A stretch of 64,000 nt of DNA, from contig WAEK01000003.1 in the NCBI GenBank assembly GCA_011634665.1, positions 328,501 to 392,500 of the forward strand, in the 5' to 3' direction. The notes beneath the pieces are model-generated. The model saw nothing but the letters and a program-made list of their open reading frames with translations. It did no database searches and had not been told where the DNA came from. Both the position numbers and the translations under genes were made by a program. This DNA comes from Mortierella sp. BCC40632. Its lineage: Eukaryota > Mortierellomycota > Mortierellomycetes > Mortierellales > Mortierellaceae. Below, one piece after another: positions 1 through 14,809 of this stretch (its first letter is position 1; each line of letters begins with the position of its first letter).

Positions 1-525
1 CTTTTGTCCTGCTTTTTTTTGTCCTGCTAGACCCATCGCGACTCCTGAAAAAAAAAAAAGGTGGACCCGACCATCCCGACTATTCTCCTCAGCCCCAAGC
101 CCTTCTATACCACCACCCATTCCTTTCCTTTCCTTTCCTTTCTTTCTTTCTCTCTCTCTCTCTCTCGGTGAACTTGGGCAGGACAGGGAGAGTGAAGAGG
201 TGTGGATGAAAGGAAGAGCAGGATGACCCTTTGGTCTGGGCTGAAGCGAGGTGTTTTTTTTTTCTTTTTCTTCTTCTTCCTCTCTACTCCCCCTGATCGT
301 AACGATTTGCAGGTGCTGAGACAAGAGTGTCTGTGCCAAGGCAACCAACCGCACGACCATTTGGATATATATTTTTGTTGTTGTTGTTGTCTTTTTTTGT
401 CTTTTGGTTTCTTCTTTTGGATGTAGAGATTGAGTAAGCCGATCATATCCATTCTCTTCTCTAGTCAAAGACACTGACCTTTTTTTTTTTTTTGTCCTCG
501 GGGACTTTCTCTCTCTCTCCTCTAG
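1..525. other. Upstream flank of the RAB4-type gene, no resolved gene
   Basis: Low-complexity sequence with C/T-rich stretches near 120-170 and 250-290 and a TTG repeat near 375-390. The first coding exon of the RAB4-type gene should lie here. The only in-phase candidate found is ATG 223 to 250, which would encode MTLWSGLKR and join correctly to the exon at 526. Its donor (GTGTTT) is weak, so it is not included in the gene call. Nothing else in this stretch looks coding. Confidence 0.5.
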
Positions 526-2606
<2,081 letters not shown>

Positions 2607-2952
2607 AGAAGAAGAAGAAGAAAAAGAAGAAGAAGAAAAGTTATTCATCTAGCATTGGAAATCACTACGACGAAAAGAAAAATGAGAAAGTGGGCGAGGG
2701 AGAAGACACATGGAGGCGACAGGCATGAAGTGGAGATGAGTAGAAGGGAATCATGTCAAGAGAGGTATAGAAAAGAAAAAGGAAAAAGAAGAAGAAAAGA
2801 GACTCTTCCTATTAAACCTGAGAGCTATTGTTCCTTTTCTTTGTCTTTATTATACTTCTTGCAAGAATTCCTACATGATTAGCCAACAGGAGGCTACTTT
2901 GGTCGAGCTACTTTTTTTTTCTTCTTTCCTGTATTTTTTATTCTACACACCA
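2607..2952. other. Convergent 3' flanks of RAB4 and DONSON
   Basis: 346 bases between two facing stop codons. It starts with an AAG/AAAG-rich run (2605-2640), continues purine-rich to about 2800 and then becomes T-rich. It presumably holds both 3' untranslated regions. No gene seen. Confidence 0.6.
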
Positions 2953-5914
2953 TCAGACAACCCAGGAATACAGACTCGACGATCGATCATATTTGAACTG
3001 GTCCATGGCCTTGGCACTCACAAGCGGATCAAATTCTTTCAAACCCTTTTCGGATCCTTGACTCTGTGACTTGATAGCCAAGGGTCGAAGGTTCAGCCCA
3101 AACGACCGTGGATCGCTCACCGCATGGATGCTAAATCCTGTCGATTGTTGATCCACAAGGAGATGGGCTAGGTCACGGACCAGTGGAGGAAGGAGGAATC
3201 CTTGAATCTCGACCCGATACTCCTTTCGCATCGAGTCCGCCCCCTCTACCCGCCGACTCACGGTTCGACATTTGGATATCTATTTGAAGTCATTAAAAAA
3301 AGGGGGAGAGAGGGGATCAGAAATCAGTCAAATGACTAGAATTTTCCCTCCTTGACTGATCTAGTCTGTTTGGGAGGGACTATAGGAATCGGCTCAAGAA
3401 ACGGTATTTCTTCTTTTGTTCTCTTTAAATATTACCTGGGCGTGCTTTAGGGCGGCGTGGAGAAAGGGTGTTTGAGAGAGGAGCATTGGTGACTGGTACA
3501 AGAATCCATCTTCCAAAGTCGTTTTCAGGTTTAGCAAAAAGTTGAACAGTCCAAAGACTTCAGTCCGGCCTACGAAAATAAGTGTATCCGATAGGTTTCG
3601 TGTATCTGCTGAGGATGGTGTTTTTGACGTTCCCCGTGTGGATTCAACTCCATCCATTGAACTAAAAAAAAAAAAAAAAAAAAAAAAAAGTGTGAATGAA
3701 AAAAACAGATCACAATTGTTTAGCATTTCTAGAAGAATAGACGTCGAGGAAAATATATCAAATAACAGAGAGAGCTTACCTGGGTGCTGCTTCTGGGTCT
3801 TCAAACCCTTCCAAGTCTCTCTTGGAGCTAAAAGTATCCACTACGCTTCGAATACCAATAATGGGGGCCCTTTCAAATCGAACATCTATATCACCCGACC
3901 ACCCCCATGACAAGCCCCGAAAAAAAAAAAAAAAAAAAAAAAAAAGGAGAGTAAATAAAAAGACCATGCCAAGAAATGCACAGCCTTGATTTAGTCCATA
4001 ATCAGGTGGTTTACCTTCTTCCTCAAGGGTTGTGCGCAGACCGATCGTTGAGTTGGTGAGTATGGCTTCAATATCTCCAGAGGTGGATATAGAGCTGTGT
4101 TGAAACAAGACTGCCCAGGTTTGTCCAACATAGTAAAAGTAAGGACACGCACCATTCCGTAATGCTTCATAGAGGGATCTAAACGACTCTTTCCTATGGA
4201 GATGGTTTTGAAAGAGTGATTAGTCAAAGCATGATATTTCCCTCCTTATCCATAAAAAATTTAGACTCGCTCACCATTCTCCAGTCCTGGAAAAGAGCTC
4301 TACGATACTATTCTTTTCGTGTAAAGAAAGATGGCCTGCATTTTTAAGGAGTCGACTGACGCTCTGAGCCTGGGGAATGTTGGCGGAATGACCAGGATAA
4401 GCCCAGTGGAAGGTCGCTGCGGAGAGCCGTGATCGCAAGGATCGCAATGGAACACTATTTCCATCCTTGAGTGAATCCCGTTCTAGAGACCAAGTAGTGG
4501 TCGAGGCTGTCTGTACAAAATGTTGCATTGCCTGGACTTCCTCGATTCCTGCGCCTTGGTCACACCATGATAATGAATCCTGTGAGACAATTGAGAGTGA
4601 GCTCCTGAGCGTCCAATCCAGCGGAATACGTGCTGAGGTCTATTGCGGACGAAAATCGAGAAGGTAAGGGAAAGGGAGGGGCGTGGAAAGGGAAGTACTA
4701 GTTTATTGTCAATAGAGCATTTTCATTTTTCTTTTCTTTTCTTTTCTTTTGCATGCTGGTGGTTGAAAGCGCCTTTTTTTTAACGAGGCAGATGGGTTGT
4801 TTACCTTGAACTCTGATCCTGCTTTCTTTTGACCGATAGCACCTTCAGGAGCTATTCCATTCCGCGTTTTTTCAAACATAAAAAACAAAAAACAAAAAAT
4901 ACGTATTCCGAATTAGATTGTCCTCCCTTTCTAGATTTTTTTTTCTTTCTCTCTCGCTCTCTAGTCTTCAAAATCTGAGCACTGACAGTGGTCCCATGAA
5001 AAAAAAAAAGAGAGAGAAAAAAATACCTTGCAGCTCGGGCGCTCCGTGCATACCACTCTTATTGTTCTAGAAAGGAAAGGGCAAAATTGGGTATTCCCAG
5101 TATGTCCACAATTGGTCGATCAGCAATTGCAAAGGCTCCACTCCTCCCAAATCTCCTATTCCCAACATAATGCCTGAAAGATGGTATATCTTACCAAGCT
5201 CTTTTCTACAATATCCTGAAGACGTGGCTTTTTAGAGGACGGTTTATGTAGATCATGGGTCGATTGAGTGGACGATGCGACGATATTGGTACTGGATTGT
5301 GAAGATGATCCGGATAGAGTGGGCTTGATTTCATTGTCTTCCTCTTCTTCTATTTCTTCGTCTGAGTCTTCTTGGTCCTGAGCGTTGGATCGGGAGGGCA
5401 GTGGCTGCGATGCTGAAAACATGCGAAGAGTTGAGTTTGGATCAAGCTCCTCCTGGTCCTAGATTGAGAAAGGGGAAGGGGGAAGACAGTAATTTTGTTG
5501 GACAATTATTAGTTGTCTAGTCGCCCCTGAACCTTGAGATTTTTTTTTTTGGTGGCAAAACTTTTTTCCTACTTCTTGTGTATCTGAGCTTCCTACCTCA
5601 TTCTCCTGTTCCACGATTTGCATGGAAGCATACGCGCTCGGAAGGGATGCACCCGTGGTAGCCAGTGAAGAATCAGTCGGGGGAACCCCTGTCCTTGAAA
5701 GTTTCTCAAAGGGATTCCTACTCGCCTTCATCACAGGTGCTACGACCTGGAATGGACTAGACAATGACCGTTTGAAGGTGGACCGTTTGGTGAAGGGAGG
5801 ATGAGCAGCCGATGAGCTCATGCTGGAACTACTGTCATCGGTCGCCTGCGACAGGCTAGTGCCTTGGAGAGACTTTGTGCGAGTAAAAGGCGATGGGCGC
5901 TTTGTGGGTATCAT
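2953..5914 (-). CDS. DONSON: DONSON (downstream neighbor of SON) replication-initiation factor
   Basis: Orthologue of DONSON (Drosophila humpty dumpty), a nuclear factor that in animals helps bring GINS to the MCM helicase. Exons on the minus strand: 5597-5914, 5195-5458, 5027-5066, 4805-4851, 4275-4639, 4015-4193, 3780-3885, 3436-3661 and 2953-3279. They sum to 1872 bases, 623 residues (human 566). Similarity to remembered human protein runs the full length: an N-terminal NPFEKL in a basic Ser-rich region (about residue 67; human NPFARL), IPLDWTLRSS (human LPVDWSIKTR), FHWAYPG (YWLHPA), TGEWKESFRSLYEAL (SDWSVSFTSLYNLL), CPYFYYVGQTWAVLF (CPYFYVCTYQFTVLF), FVGRTEVFGLFNFLLN, YRVEIQGFLLPP (FSLEITGPIMPH) and a final SSSLYSWVV (LRDYIYNWRS). 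Residues 110-190 are acidic and Ser-rich. The two tiny exons (40 and 47 bases) were fixed by phase. The start ATG at 5914 is the first of the open frame. The gene is divergent from the BAG6-like gene. Confidence 0.9.
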
Positions 5915-6519
<605 letters not shown>

Positions 6520-9500
6520 ATGGCCACCTCCCTCCCTTCCTCCTCCACTTCTCCCGCTGCAGCCAACCCTGATTCGCCCATCACCCTCAATGTCAAGACG
6601 CTCGAATCCCAAACCCACTCAGTGTCTGTCAGCACTAGCGAGACAGTGCTCCAGCTCAAGGAACGCCTTGCCACCATGCTCGAGGTCCCAAGCCCCCGCC
6701 AAAGACTGATCTTTCGGGGACGGGTCCTAGCCGATGAGAAGCCCCTAACAGAGTACTGTATGTAAACCATGGCCAAAACCCACACGATACAAAAGCCTAT
6801 TTGTCAGTTCAACTCACTTTACTCAACCAACAGGAACTCTGGAAGAGGACTGACCCAAAAGCCCTCACTACTGAAGGATGGCTATCACAGCACACACACT
6901 TTCTTGAGGCAGGAAGCGAACAGTGCATGATGGAGACGGGACAAGATTCTCCTTTCCTAGCTTGACATTTCCTATTATTCATGGTTTGACCCAACATTCG
7001 GGATCTCTCATCTCCGGAGGAAGAACTCTGTTGACTAATCAGCTTTATCGTCCTCTTTATGTCCCCTCCTGTGGTATCTCTCCATCTTTGAATGGAATGC
7101 TCATCTGTGTATCCCTTGTGGATCCCACCCACTCTCGCCCTCTCTGTGTCTCGGCTCGTGTGGCAACCATCGGTGTCGTTCCTGAACAACGTGTCCTTTG
7201 ACTTCGCTTTGTCTGTGAGACAGCATTGCAAGATGGACACACGATCCACCTTGTCACTCGTCCTGCGGATGCTCCTCAAAACCGAATGAATGGTATGAAT
7301 CATACACTTTGTCCACTTCAACAAGATGAATCTTATGATTTAGGCTGTTCTATCCCTCTCTTACACCCCTTCTTTCTCTCCCTTCTTCCTTCTCGGCTTT
7401 CTGTGATCCAATATTCTAGATTCGCCGCAACGAGGACCTAACACAGCATCGAGCGGTGGAATGCCTCGTTTCGATCGCGATATCCAATTCAGCATCATTG
7501 GCGTAGAAGACACAGGGGATCCTCAAAGTGTATGACTTCAATTCCCACCGCTATCACTTTGACTACCACCGCTGCTACAACTACTACCACCACTACTATC
7601 ACCTTGTCCACACACCCCTGACAGCAGACCAACAATCCGTCCTGAATGCATTGAATTGCGCATTACAGCATAACGTACACGACTTTTGATGACCAACCTT
7701 CTTTTTTTCTTTTTTGTTTGCTTGGATAGATCATGCAAGCATTGGCAGGCAGTCTCCCCCTTGACCTAGGCCTCGACGGTGCCTCTACAGTGATTCACAT
7801 CGGCGGCGATCCATCAGTAAGTAAACACACCTTTTTTTTTTCTTTTCTTTTCTTCCAAAAATAGCTCTCGACGTTCATGTGTGTTTCTCGACAACACTCG
7901 ACCTTTGCGTACCAAATGACCCATACCAGCAATGTTAAAGAAGAAAAAAGAAGAAAAAAGATTCCATTCAGAGTCTAACCCAATGTCCATGTGTCTCCAA
8001 TGTAACCACCCTTTTAGGCCATACAATCGCTTCTCTCTGCCACTGGTGGTGGTGGAGGCATCCAAATTGCAGGACTTGGTGGAATCCCACCGCCAGGAGA
8101 CGCGGCAAGAGCCTCGCGCTTGAGAGCCCTTCACAATTCTGTACGCGCTGTGCCCTTGGGACATGGTTTGCCTGTAAGTTGAATCTTTTTTTTTTTTTAT
8201 GTCACGAGCAACGGGATATTTTTTTATGCTTAATGTTACCTTGAGACCACGAGCACTTCTGCATGTGACAAGGATGCAGCGTCTTTTTTTTTTTTTCTTT
8301 TTTTTCTAAGATATTTTATGCTGACATGTTCATATGAACACTTTCTTCATTACACATCAGCATTTGGCAACTATTGAGGCGGAACTAACGCGTGCTGCTA
8401 CGCAGCTCCGAAATGTTCAGACTATTCTCTCCCACCCAGCAGATAACCGTAAGTTTACGCCTTTCGTCAAAATACGTCTTGAGTGAGCTGTCTTGGCTAT
8501 TGAATCTACACTGATGGTGATCTTTTATTATTTATTTATCTATTTATTTATTTTTGCCCTCTGCGGATGAATCAACGACGTAGTCGAAGGGATTGAATTG
8601 GAGCCACTGGATATCCCAGATCTAGAATCAGTGGAACAGGAGGATGGAGATTCGATCGACTTGGTACGGATGGGCGGTATTCTGACCCAACTCTCAGAAA
8701 CTAGCAGAGTAATGGCGAATCACCTTCAATCACTCTCGAATCAATACAGTCAGTCCCTGCGTCTACCATCGGATCGTCTCAACCTCCAACGGGGCTCACT
8801 CCGTGCAGCTCGCGCCATGTACAGATTGGCAAGTGTACAAAACACAGTGTTCCCCATGCTTGCCAATGCGACCTTTGTCGGCACTTCCCCAGAAAACTTG
8901 GTCTACCGATTTCAACCTTCGTCGAGGCAAAGTGCTGCACAGATCGACGGCCCTCTCACTACCCGAGGCTCTGGGGCGATCCCCACTCGACCTTCTCCCA
9001 GACGTGGATCATTGTTTAGGAGTTCTTCTCTTCCTGCAGGAAGTAGTGTGCCCATGGGGTTGATTCCATCGATCATGGCTCATGCACGGGCCTCAGCCCA
9101 AAGTGTGTCTGCTGCCATCAATGCAGCAGCAGCTAATACGGGACCGACCCCCACGACAAGAGCTGCCTCATCGACACAAGCTACACCTACCTCGGACACT
9201 GGAGCCTCCACCACCACCCCCTCCCCTGCACCTCACGCCATCCCCCAGTTTGGATTGGCACCTCTTGGCCAGATGATTCTCGGACCCAATGGAACCCTAT
9301 CCTACTCATTCCAGGCACCTCTCAGGACTTCTTCGAGATCGGGCCACACCATCTTGCGACCTGGTGCTACCTCCACCCCTGCCGCCTCTGCCACTTCCAC
9401 AACTTCCACAACTTTTCCATCAGACCCTCTTTCTCAACCGACCCATCCCCCTGCGACTAATCCATCCTCGGCACCTCGATTTGTTATTCCTGCTGACTTT

Positions 9501-11628
9501 GCTGGTGTGGGCTTTATGGATTTCTGGCGCAATTTTTCAGGACAGCCCTCTCCTTCGACACAACGTCCAGCAACCCACGCAAGACCTTCAACAGCATTCT
9601 CAGCGACAGCTGCAGCAGCCAACACTGCGGCCGAATCTGTTGCAAACGCCATGCGAGCCGCTCAAGGCGTTGCAGATGAGCTGGAGCAGGTCCAATCCAG
9701 ACGTCGTCTCCGACCAGAAGATTTCTCTGCTCCGGGTGGGGATGAACGAGCTGCTGCTAGACGTCGTTTGACGACTTTGTCAAGCACAGATTTGCCTACT
9801 TCACAATTGGCACGGGAGCTGGAGCGACAGATTCATCAAGAGATTGAGTACTTGTACAATAGCTCACAAGGAGCACCGACTGCCACACCTTCCGCCCCTG
9901 TCTTGACATCTCGACCAGCCGAAGGGACTAGCGCTCTCTCGGCCTTGAATCCTTCTCAGTCAGTGACCGCTCGACCCCACGCTGCACGAACACCTTCGAA
10001 TGAGGCGAGACGGACGACGGCGATGACGACGACAACCGGATCAGCAGCGGTGGAGACACCCTCACCTGCGTCTTTGTCTTCTCCCAGCAGTCCCTCGATT
10101 CCTTCCACATCGACTATGGGCCATCACCATGGCAGTTCGAGCAGCAATCTGGCGACCACCTCGCCTGCTTATAACCTTGGACGTATTGGAGTATTTATTT
10201 CGGCGATCCTTCGAATGGTGGATCAACCACGAGAGGATGGATCACCTAGGACGTTGGCTGATGTGATTTGCAATGATCCTGAGGCGCCAAGTACGCCACT
10301 TCAGACATTGGTTCGAGATGTGGCGGAATCGGTGACTGTCCGAGAGACACGATCGATTGTGGAGGGACACCCAGCACCGATTCGAAATATTCATCCGGTC
10401 TTGAATAGCTTTATTCGTGAACAGGCCTTGAATGGCCAACAATTGACCGAGAGTAACCTGGATGTATGTCTTTTATTTTATTTTATTTTATTTTTTTTTT
10501 TCTATTTTTTTTTACTATCATGATGGAGTACTCTATGGATTGCATTGAACCAAGTATTAATGGATTTTTAACCTTTCTTCTTCTCCCAATTGGGGCGGAA
10601 TATTTTTTTAGGCTGTGGCAATCATGTTTGCGCATGGAATCATGAACGCAGTGCATGTTGAAGATATTCTCGAGACGTTGGAACCTCCAGCAACGATCCA
10701 GATTTCAAGTGCCGACATTCGACGTATCTCGATGGATGTCCTTCGCGAACATTTCCGACGATTGATCTATCTGGTTGTGGCAGCCCCCGTGGGACGGGAA
10801 AGCAATTGGCCCACGTTTGCTCGGGACGTGATCCTCTGGATCCGGGATGTCGTGGGCGCTTGGAGAGTTGCCTTTTATGGATTGTTCCAAGAACGGGATC
10901 AGGCGGAGGCTCAACGGATTGCCACGCATGTCGTCGGTTCCGCGATCCATGCCAACGGACGGAGATGGGTTGAACTTTCAAATCGAGCCACTAATACTTT
11001 GGTCAATGTTCTTTGTGCCAACATTGTTCCTCGTCGTCGAGGAGAGGAACAAGCAGGAGGACTGGTAGGAGGAGCATGGCCCTTGATGGCGACAGGACCT
11101 CGACAGAATGTGCATCGATCAAGAACTTGTATGGCGCCTTCACTTTTGGGATCGACGGCTCCACCAGCACCTCTGGGACCGAGCACGAGTCAAGCAAGTG
11201 TGCCCTTGGACAATGGACGGAATGCTGAAGTGTTGTCCCAGAACCTGACGCGACGATTTCAGAGCATGTTGGAGACCATGAACCAAAGTGGGAACATGAA
11301 TACGAGTCAGAATGAAGCAATGATGGCGATGGCGATTCGGGAAGCTGTCCGTGCTGAAGTGGCGTCACTGAGTTCTTCTTCGTCTTTGTCATTGCCATCA
11401 AGTGCACCATCGGCCCCTTCTTCTTCATCTTCCTCAGGAACCAATGATGCCACTGTAGGGCCGAGCTCTGCACCCACAACAACAACAACGACGACGACGA
11501 CGACGACGACGGTCCCAGCACCTGTTGAAGCCTCTACTACGTCGAGCCAAGGATCGACCTTGGAGTCTCAGCGATCCAACCCTCGCCGGACGCGGGTGGA
11601 GGATGCAGAGGATGAGGAGATGGCTTGA
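6520..11628 (+). CDS. BAG6/Scythe-like ubiquitin-like-domain protein
   Basis: Exons 6520-6757, 7224-7292, 7420-7527, 7625-7674, 7730-7816, 8018-8173, 8361-8448, 8584-10463 and 10612-11628 give 1230 residues. Residues 20-93 form a ubiquitin-like domain whose start, NVKTLESQTHSVSV, and core, QRLIFRGRVLADEKPLTEY followed by GHTIHLVTRP, closely resemble the UBL of animal BAG6 (VKTLDSQTRTF, QRLIYQGRVLQDDKKLQEY). A Pro/Ser/Thr/Ala-rich middle with a helical block follows, then helical segments in the last 340 residues, a Ser/Thr-rich tail and a short basic-acidic end (RRTRVEDAEDEEMA). Animal BAG6 (about 1130 residues) is a chaperone for exposed hydrophobic segments in tail-anchored protein targeting and degradation. 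That role here is inference from the UBL and overall layout. A BAG domain could not be confirmed. The joins at 7527/7625 were chosen by phase and are the least certain; other UBL-adaptor assignments are possible. Confidence 0.75.
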
Positions 11629-11873
11629 AAGAGAGAGAGAAAGAGAGAGATTTTCTGTAGACACAAGTAACAATCCACATCCTTGCACACGCACACATAC
11701 ACACGCATTCAAACGTACAAACACAACACATTCCTTTTCCTTCTCCCCCCTCGCTCTACCTTGTATAAATAGGCACTTTTTTTTTCTTTTTTCTCGTTTA
11801 ACGGCACCTATGCGTATAACCTGTTGGTATCTGAGAGAGAGCTTTTGACTGTTATATGTGCATTACCTTGTGA

Positions 11874-11908
<35 letters not shown>

Positions 11909-12149
11909 ACAGAGAGGATGGGGCGCGGGGGAAGAAACGGGAGCGGGAACGGGAGGAGATAAAAGCAAAGAAGAAGAAGAGAGAGTGAGAGAGAGAGAGA
12001 GGAAAGAGAGAAAGAGAGCTTGTTTGTGTGTGGAACTACTTTTAACGGGTGTCCGTTAGTTGGGCTCGGTTCACTCTTCTTTTTTTTTTTTTCCCCTTCT
12101 TTCATATCATACCATCTTCTTCCTCTCTCATTCACAAACAACATCCAAA
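11629..12149. other. Spacer between BAG6-like and SDR genes
   Basis: 521 bases in tandem orientation. It begins with GA-rich sequence after the stop, contains an A run of about 29 bases (11875-11904), GA-rich sequence to 12020, and a T/C-rich leader (12070-12130) before the SDR start codon. It should hold the upstream gene's 3' end and the SDR promoter. Confidence 0.5.
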
Positions 12150-13427
12150 ATGACCAGCAACTCAATGACGAATGCCGAGCCAAGTCGGGTAGTGGTGGTG
12201 ACAGGATGTGATCATGGACTTGGAGCAGACATTGTGAATGCGTTGCATCAACAGGACCCAGGGCTCATCATCTACGCGACCTGTCTGACCTCGACTGCAG
12301 TCCAAACCTATCAAGCACAAGGCTCGTCTCGATTGCGAGCTGTGCAAATGGACGTGACTCAACAGGAGGATGTGGATCGACTTCAGGTACAAATCGAGAC
12401 CGAGTGTCCTCAGGGTATCTACGCGCTCGTGAACAACGCAGGTAGTGGTCCTTTATATCTTTTATATGTTGGATACACCAAAAAAAAAAAATGGTGAAAT
12501 CGATATCTGACTCTTTTTTTGATTTCCTTCCTCGGATAATGGATCGATAGGCATCATTGGAGGCAACTACATTGACTTGACCAAGATGGAGACTTATGAG
12601 GTAAGTTGTTTGGCAGCGTTGTTCCATGATGACTTGGAAACCCCGGAAGAATTGAAGGAATACCTCTCTCTCTCTCTCGCTCTCTCTCTCTCTCATCCCC
12701 AGTTTTGTGCAACCCCAATCCTAATGCTCCCTCGTTCCTTGTCTCTCTCTCTCTCTCTCTTTCTCACCCTTATTAGAAATCCATTCAGGTCAACTACTTG
12801 GGTGTGGTCCGGATCACCAAGGCCCTTCTCCCCAGTCTTCGTCGTCATGCATTAACCTGTGTCCTCTCCAAAAACCAACGTCGAACCCCTCTCCCGCGCG
12901 CACGCGTCATCGGTATCAGTTCGATTGCAGGCAGATACAGTGCTCCCGGTTACAGTTCCTACAGTGCCTCCAAACATGCCATCGAAGCATTTTTGGATAC
13001 CCTTCGAATTGAATTGAAGCCCTGGGAGATTGATGTCTCCATGTTGGAACCCTTCTCGATCCAGACCCCCATGATGGCTCAAGGCGTGGATCAATTCAAC
13101 TCTATCTGGCAAGCGACTACACCCAAGATTCGGTTGATGTATGGAGATGCCTTCCGTCAATCCAACGTGGATCAAGCCATTCAGACCTATAACGAGGCCA
13201 TGCCTGCTAGTCAAGTGGTAGAGAACATTGTTCGGGTTGTACGAGAACCAGAGGGCGCTAAGAAGGATCGGATTGTGGTAGCTTCTCGAAAGAACCGAAT
13301 GATTTTTTGGTTTATTACTTCGATCCCTGTCTGGTTGTTGGATCGATTGACTTGGATGGCCATGCGAAAGAACAAGGCTTGGGCTACCAACCCTCATCTC
13401 CTTGAAGGCACCAGTACACAATTGTGA
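12150..13427 (+). CDS. Short-chain dehydrogenase of the retinol/17-beta-hydroxysteroid dehydrogenase type
   Basis: Exons 12150-12441, 12551-12600 and 12777-13427 give 330 residues. The NAD(P)-binding motif reads TGCDHGLG (18-25), the form typical of SDR9C retinol dehydrogenases, followed by NNAG (about 95-98), a catalytic Ser in ISSIAGR (162/163) and YSASK with Tyr176 and Lys180. A hydrophobic segment near the C-terminus (IFWFITSIPVWLL, about 290-305) may anchor it in the ER or lipid-droplet membrane. The reaction is oxidation or reduction of a hydrophobic alcohol or ketone; the real substrate cannot be read from sequence. The start is the first ATG after a CT-rich leader with context AAAATGA. 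Both introns have CT-rich sense strands. Confidence 0.9.
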
Positions 13428-13604
13428 GAAGAGTGTTTCCTTCTTTCGAATAATAACTTCTCCCCTCTCTTTATATACATATATATATACTTTTATAAAA
13501 ACAAATGATTGAAAGAAAGAGGTTGTTGTTTTTGTTGTTTTTTTTTAATGCGAAAACAATATAGAGAAAAAAAGAGAGAGAGAGAGAGAGAGAGATTATG
13601 ACAT

Positions 13605-14809
13605 CTATTGGATCTTGGCAAGGATCTCCGAGTCACGGAAGAGGATCAACTCCTCGTTATCAACCTTGACAATCGAGCCACCGTATGCGGGCAAGAGAAC
13701 CTTGTCACCCTCCTTGAGCTCCGAAGGAATAACCTTGCCCTCCTAGATGAATTGAGGGGAAAAGAGAGAGAGAGAGAGGAGAGAAAACCGGTTCGAGTTT
13801 AGTACAAGGGAGATGGAGTTCAGCAGTGCAGAGGAAAAGAAAAAGAAAAAAGAAAAGACTCTCACCTGGGTAATCAAACCCTTGCCGACGGCAATGACAA
13901 AGCCCTCATTCAAAGCCTCCTGCGACTTTTCGGGGATGTAGATACCCGAGGCGGTTTTCTAGAGAGAGAGAGAGAGAGAGAACAGTAGAGTGTTAGAAAA
14001 TGCTCAAGAGATAGAAAAAAGAGAGAGAGAGAGAGAGAGAGGGAGGAAAGACTCTCTACAGAGCTGAATGTCCCTGAGAACACATACCTGCTGGGGCTTG
14101 ATGCGCTGGACAAGGACGCGATCCATCATGGGGATGATGGTCTTGGAGAACTTGGGGATGCGAGAGGCCTAGAGATCAGTTTCAGTACAAGGGGGGTGGA
14201 ATGGAGTATAGTAGAGTGAGTAAAAAAGATCTCATTTTTGTTTGTCTTTCTGTACGTGTGTGTATGGAGGTGTGTATGAGTTGTTGGTGGTGGTGATGAT
14301 GATGATCATCATGGTGGTGAGGCTGATCTTTCTCTTGGTAGATCCGTTGGAGAGGACCCAGATCGTTTTTGCTCTTGGCTCTCTCTATCCCTTTCTCTTT
14401 CTCTTCTCTATCGCTTTCTCTCCCACGGATCGGGATCGAAAAAAACAAGGCAGAGTGGAGGTTGGGCGCAGATCTCCCCGCCCCCTTTGTCAACTGTCAA
14501 CAGAAACAGTTGACTTTCTTTTCTTCCTCTCCAAGATAGACAAGGTCCCGTTGACAGCAAGATCGAGAGAGAAAGAGAAGAGGTCCTGCCGAGTAAAGAT
14601 AAAGAGTCATATCTCCTGTCTGCGGAGCCAGGCGCGGATGGAGAAGGGTTCGAGGGACCGTGTTCCACAATGTATTCGAGCTCGGGTGTTGGTCCGCCAC
14701 GCGTGTTGGTTTGTCTCTCTCTCTCTTTTTTCTCCTCTTCCTTGGGGCTACTGAGGTGCGAAGATGGGGATTAAGAACGAGAGATTAGCATAGAAGGGAT
14801 GCTTACCAT
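13605..14809 (-). CDS. HSP10: Mitochondrial co-chaperonin HSP10 (GroES family)
   Basis: The lid of the mitochondrial HSP60 folding chamber, acting in the matrix. Exons on the minus strand: 14807-14809, 14088-14168, 13866-13958 and 13605-13742, giving 104 residues (family about 100-106). Visible features are FSKTIIPMMDRVLVQRIKP at the N-terminus, the mobile loop KTASGIYIPEKSQE (GroES-type TxxGIxxP), GEGKVIPS-like strand and LPAYGGSIVKVDNEEL with an end ILAKIQ. The first coding exon consists of the start codon alone: ATG is followed directly by GTAAGC, and the 638-base first intron ends before GCC TCT CGC. The other introns interrupt between codons. The gene is divergent from bS6m with 375 bases between start codons. 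An alternative start elsewhere was not found. Confidence 0.95.

Noticed and set aside
7530..7620. Thr-rich reading (IPTAITLTTTAATTT) inside the BAG6-like gene
   Set aside because: It is out of frame with the flanking exons and cannot be joined by legal splice sites; the GTGTAT donor at 7528 with the acceptor before 7625 keeps frame instead.
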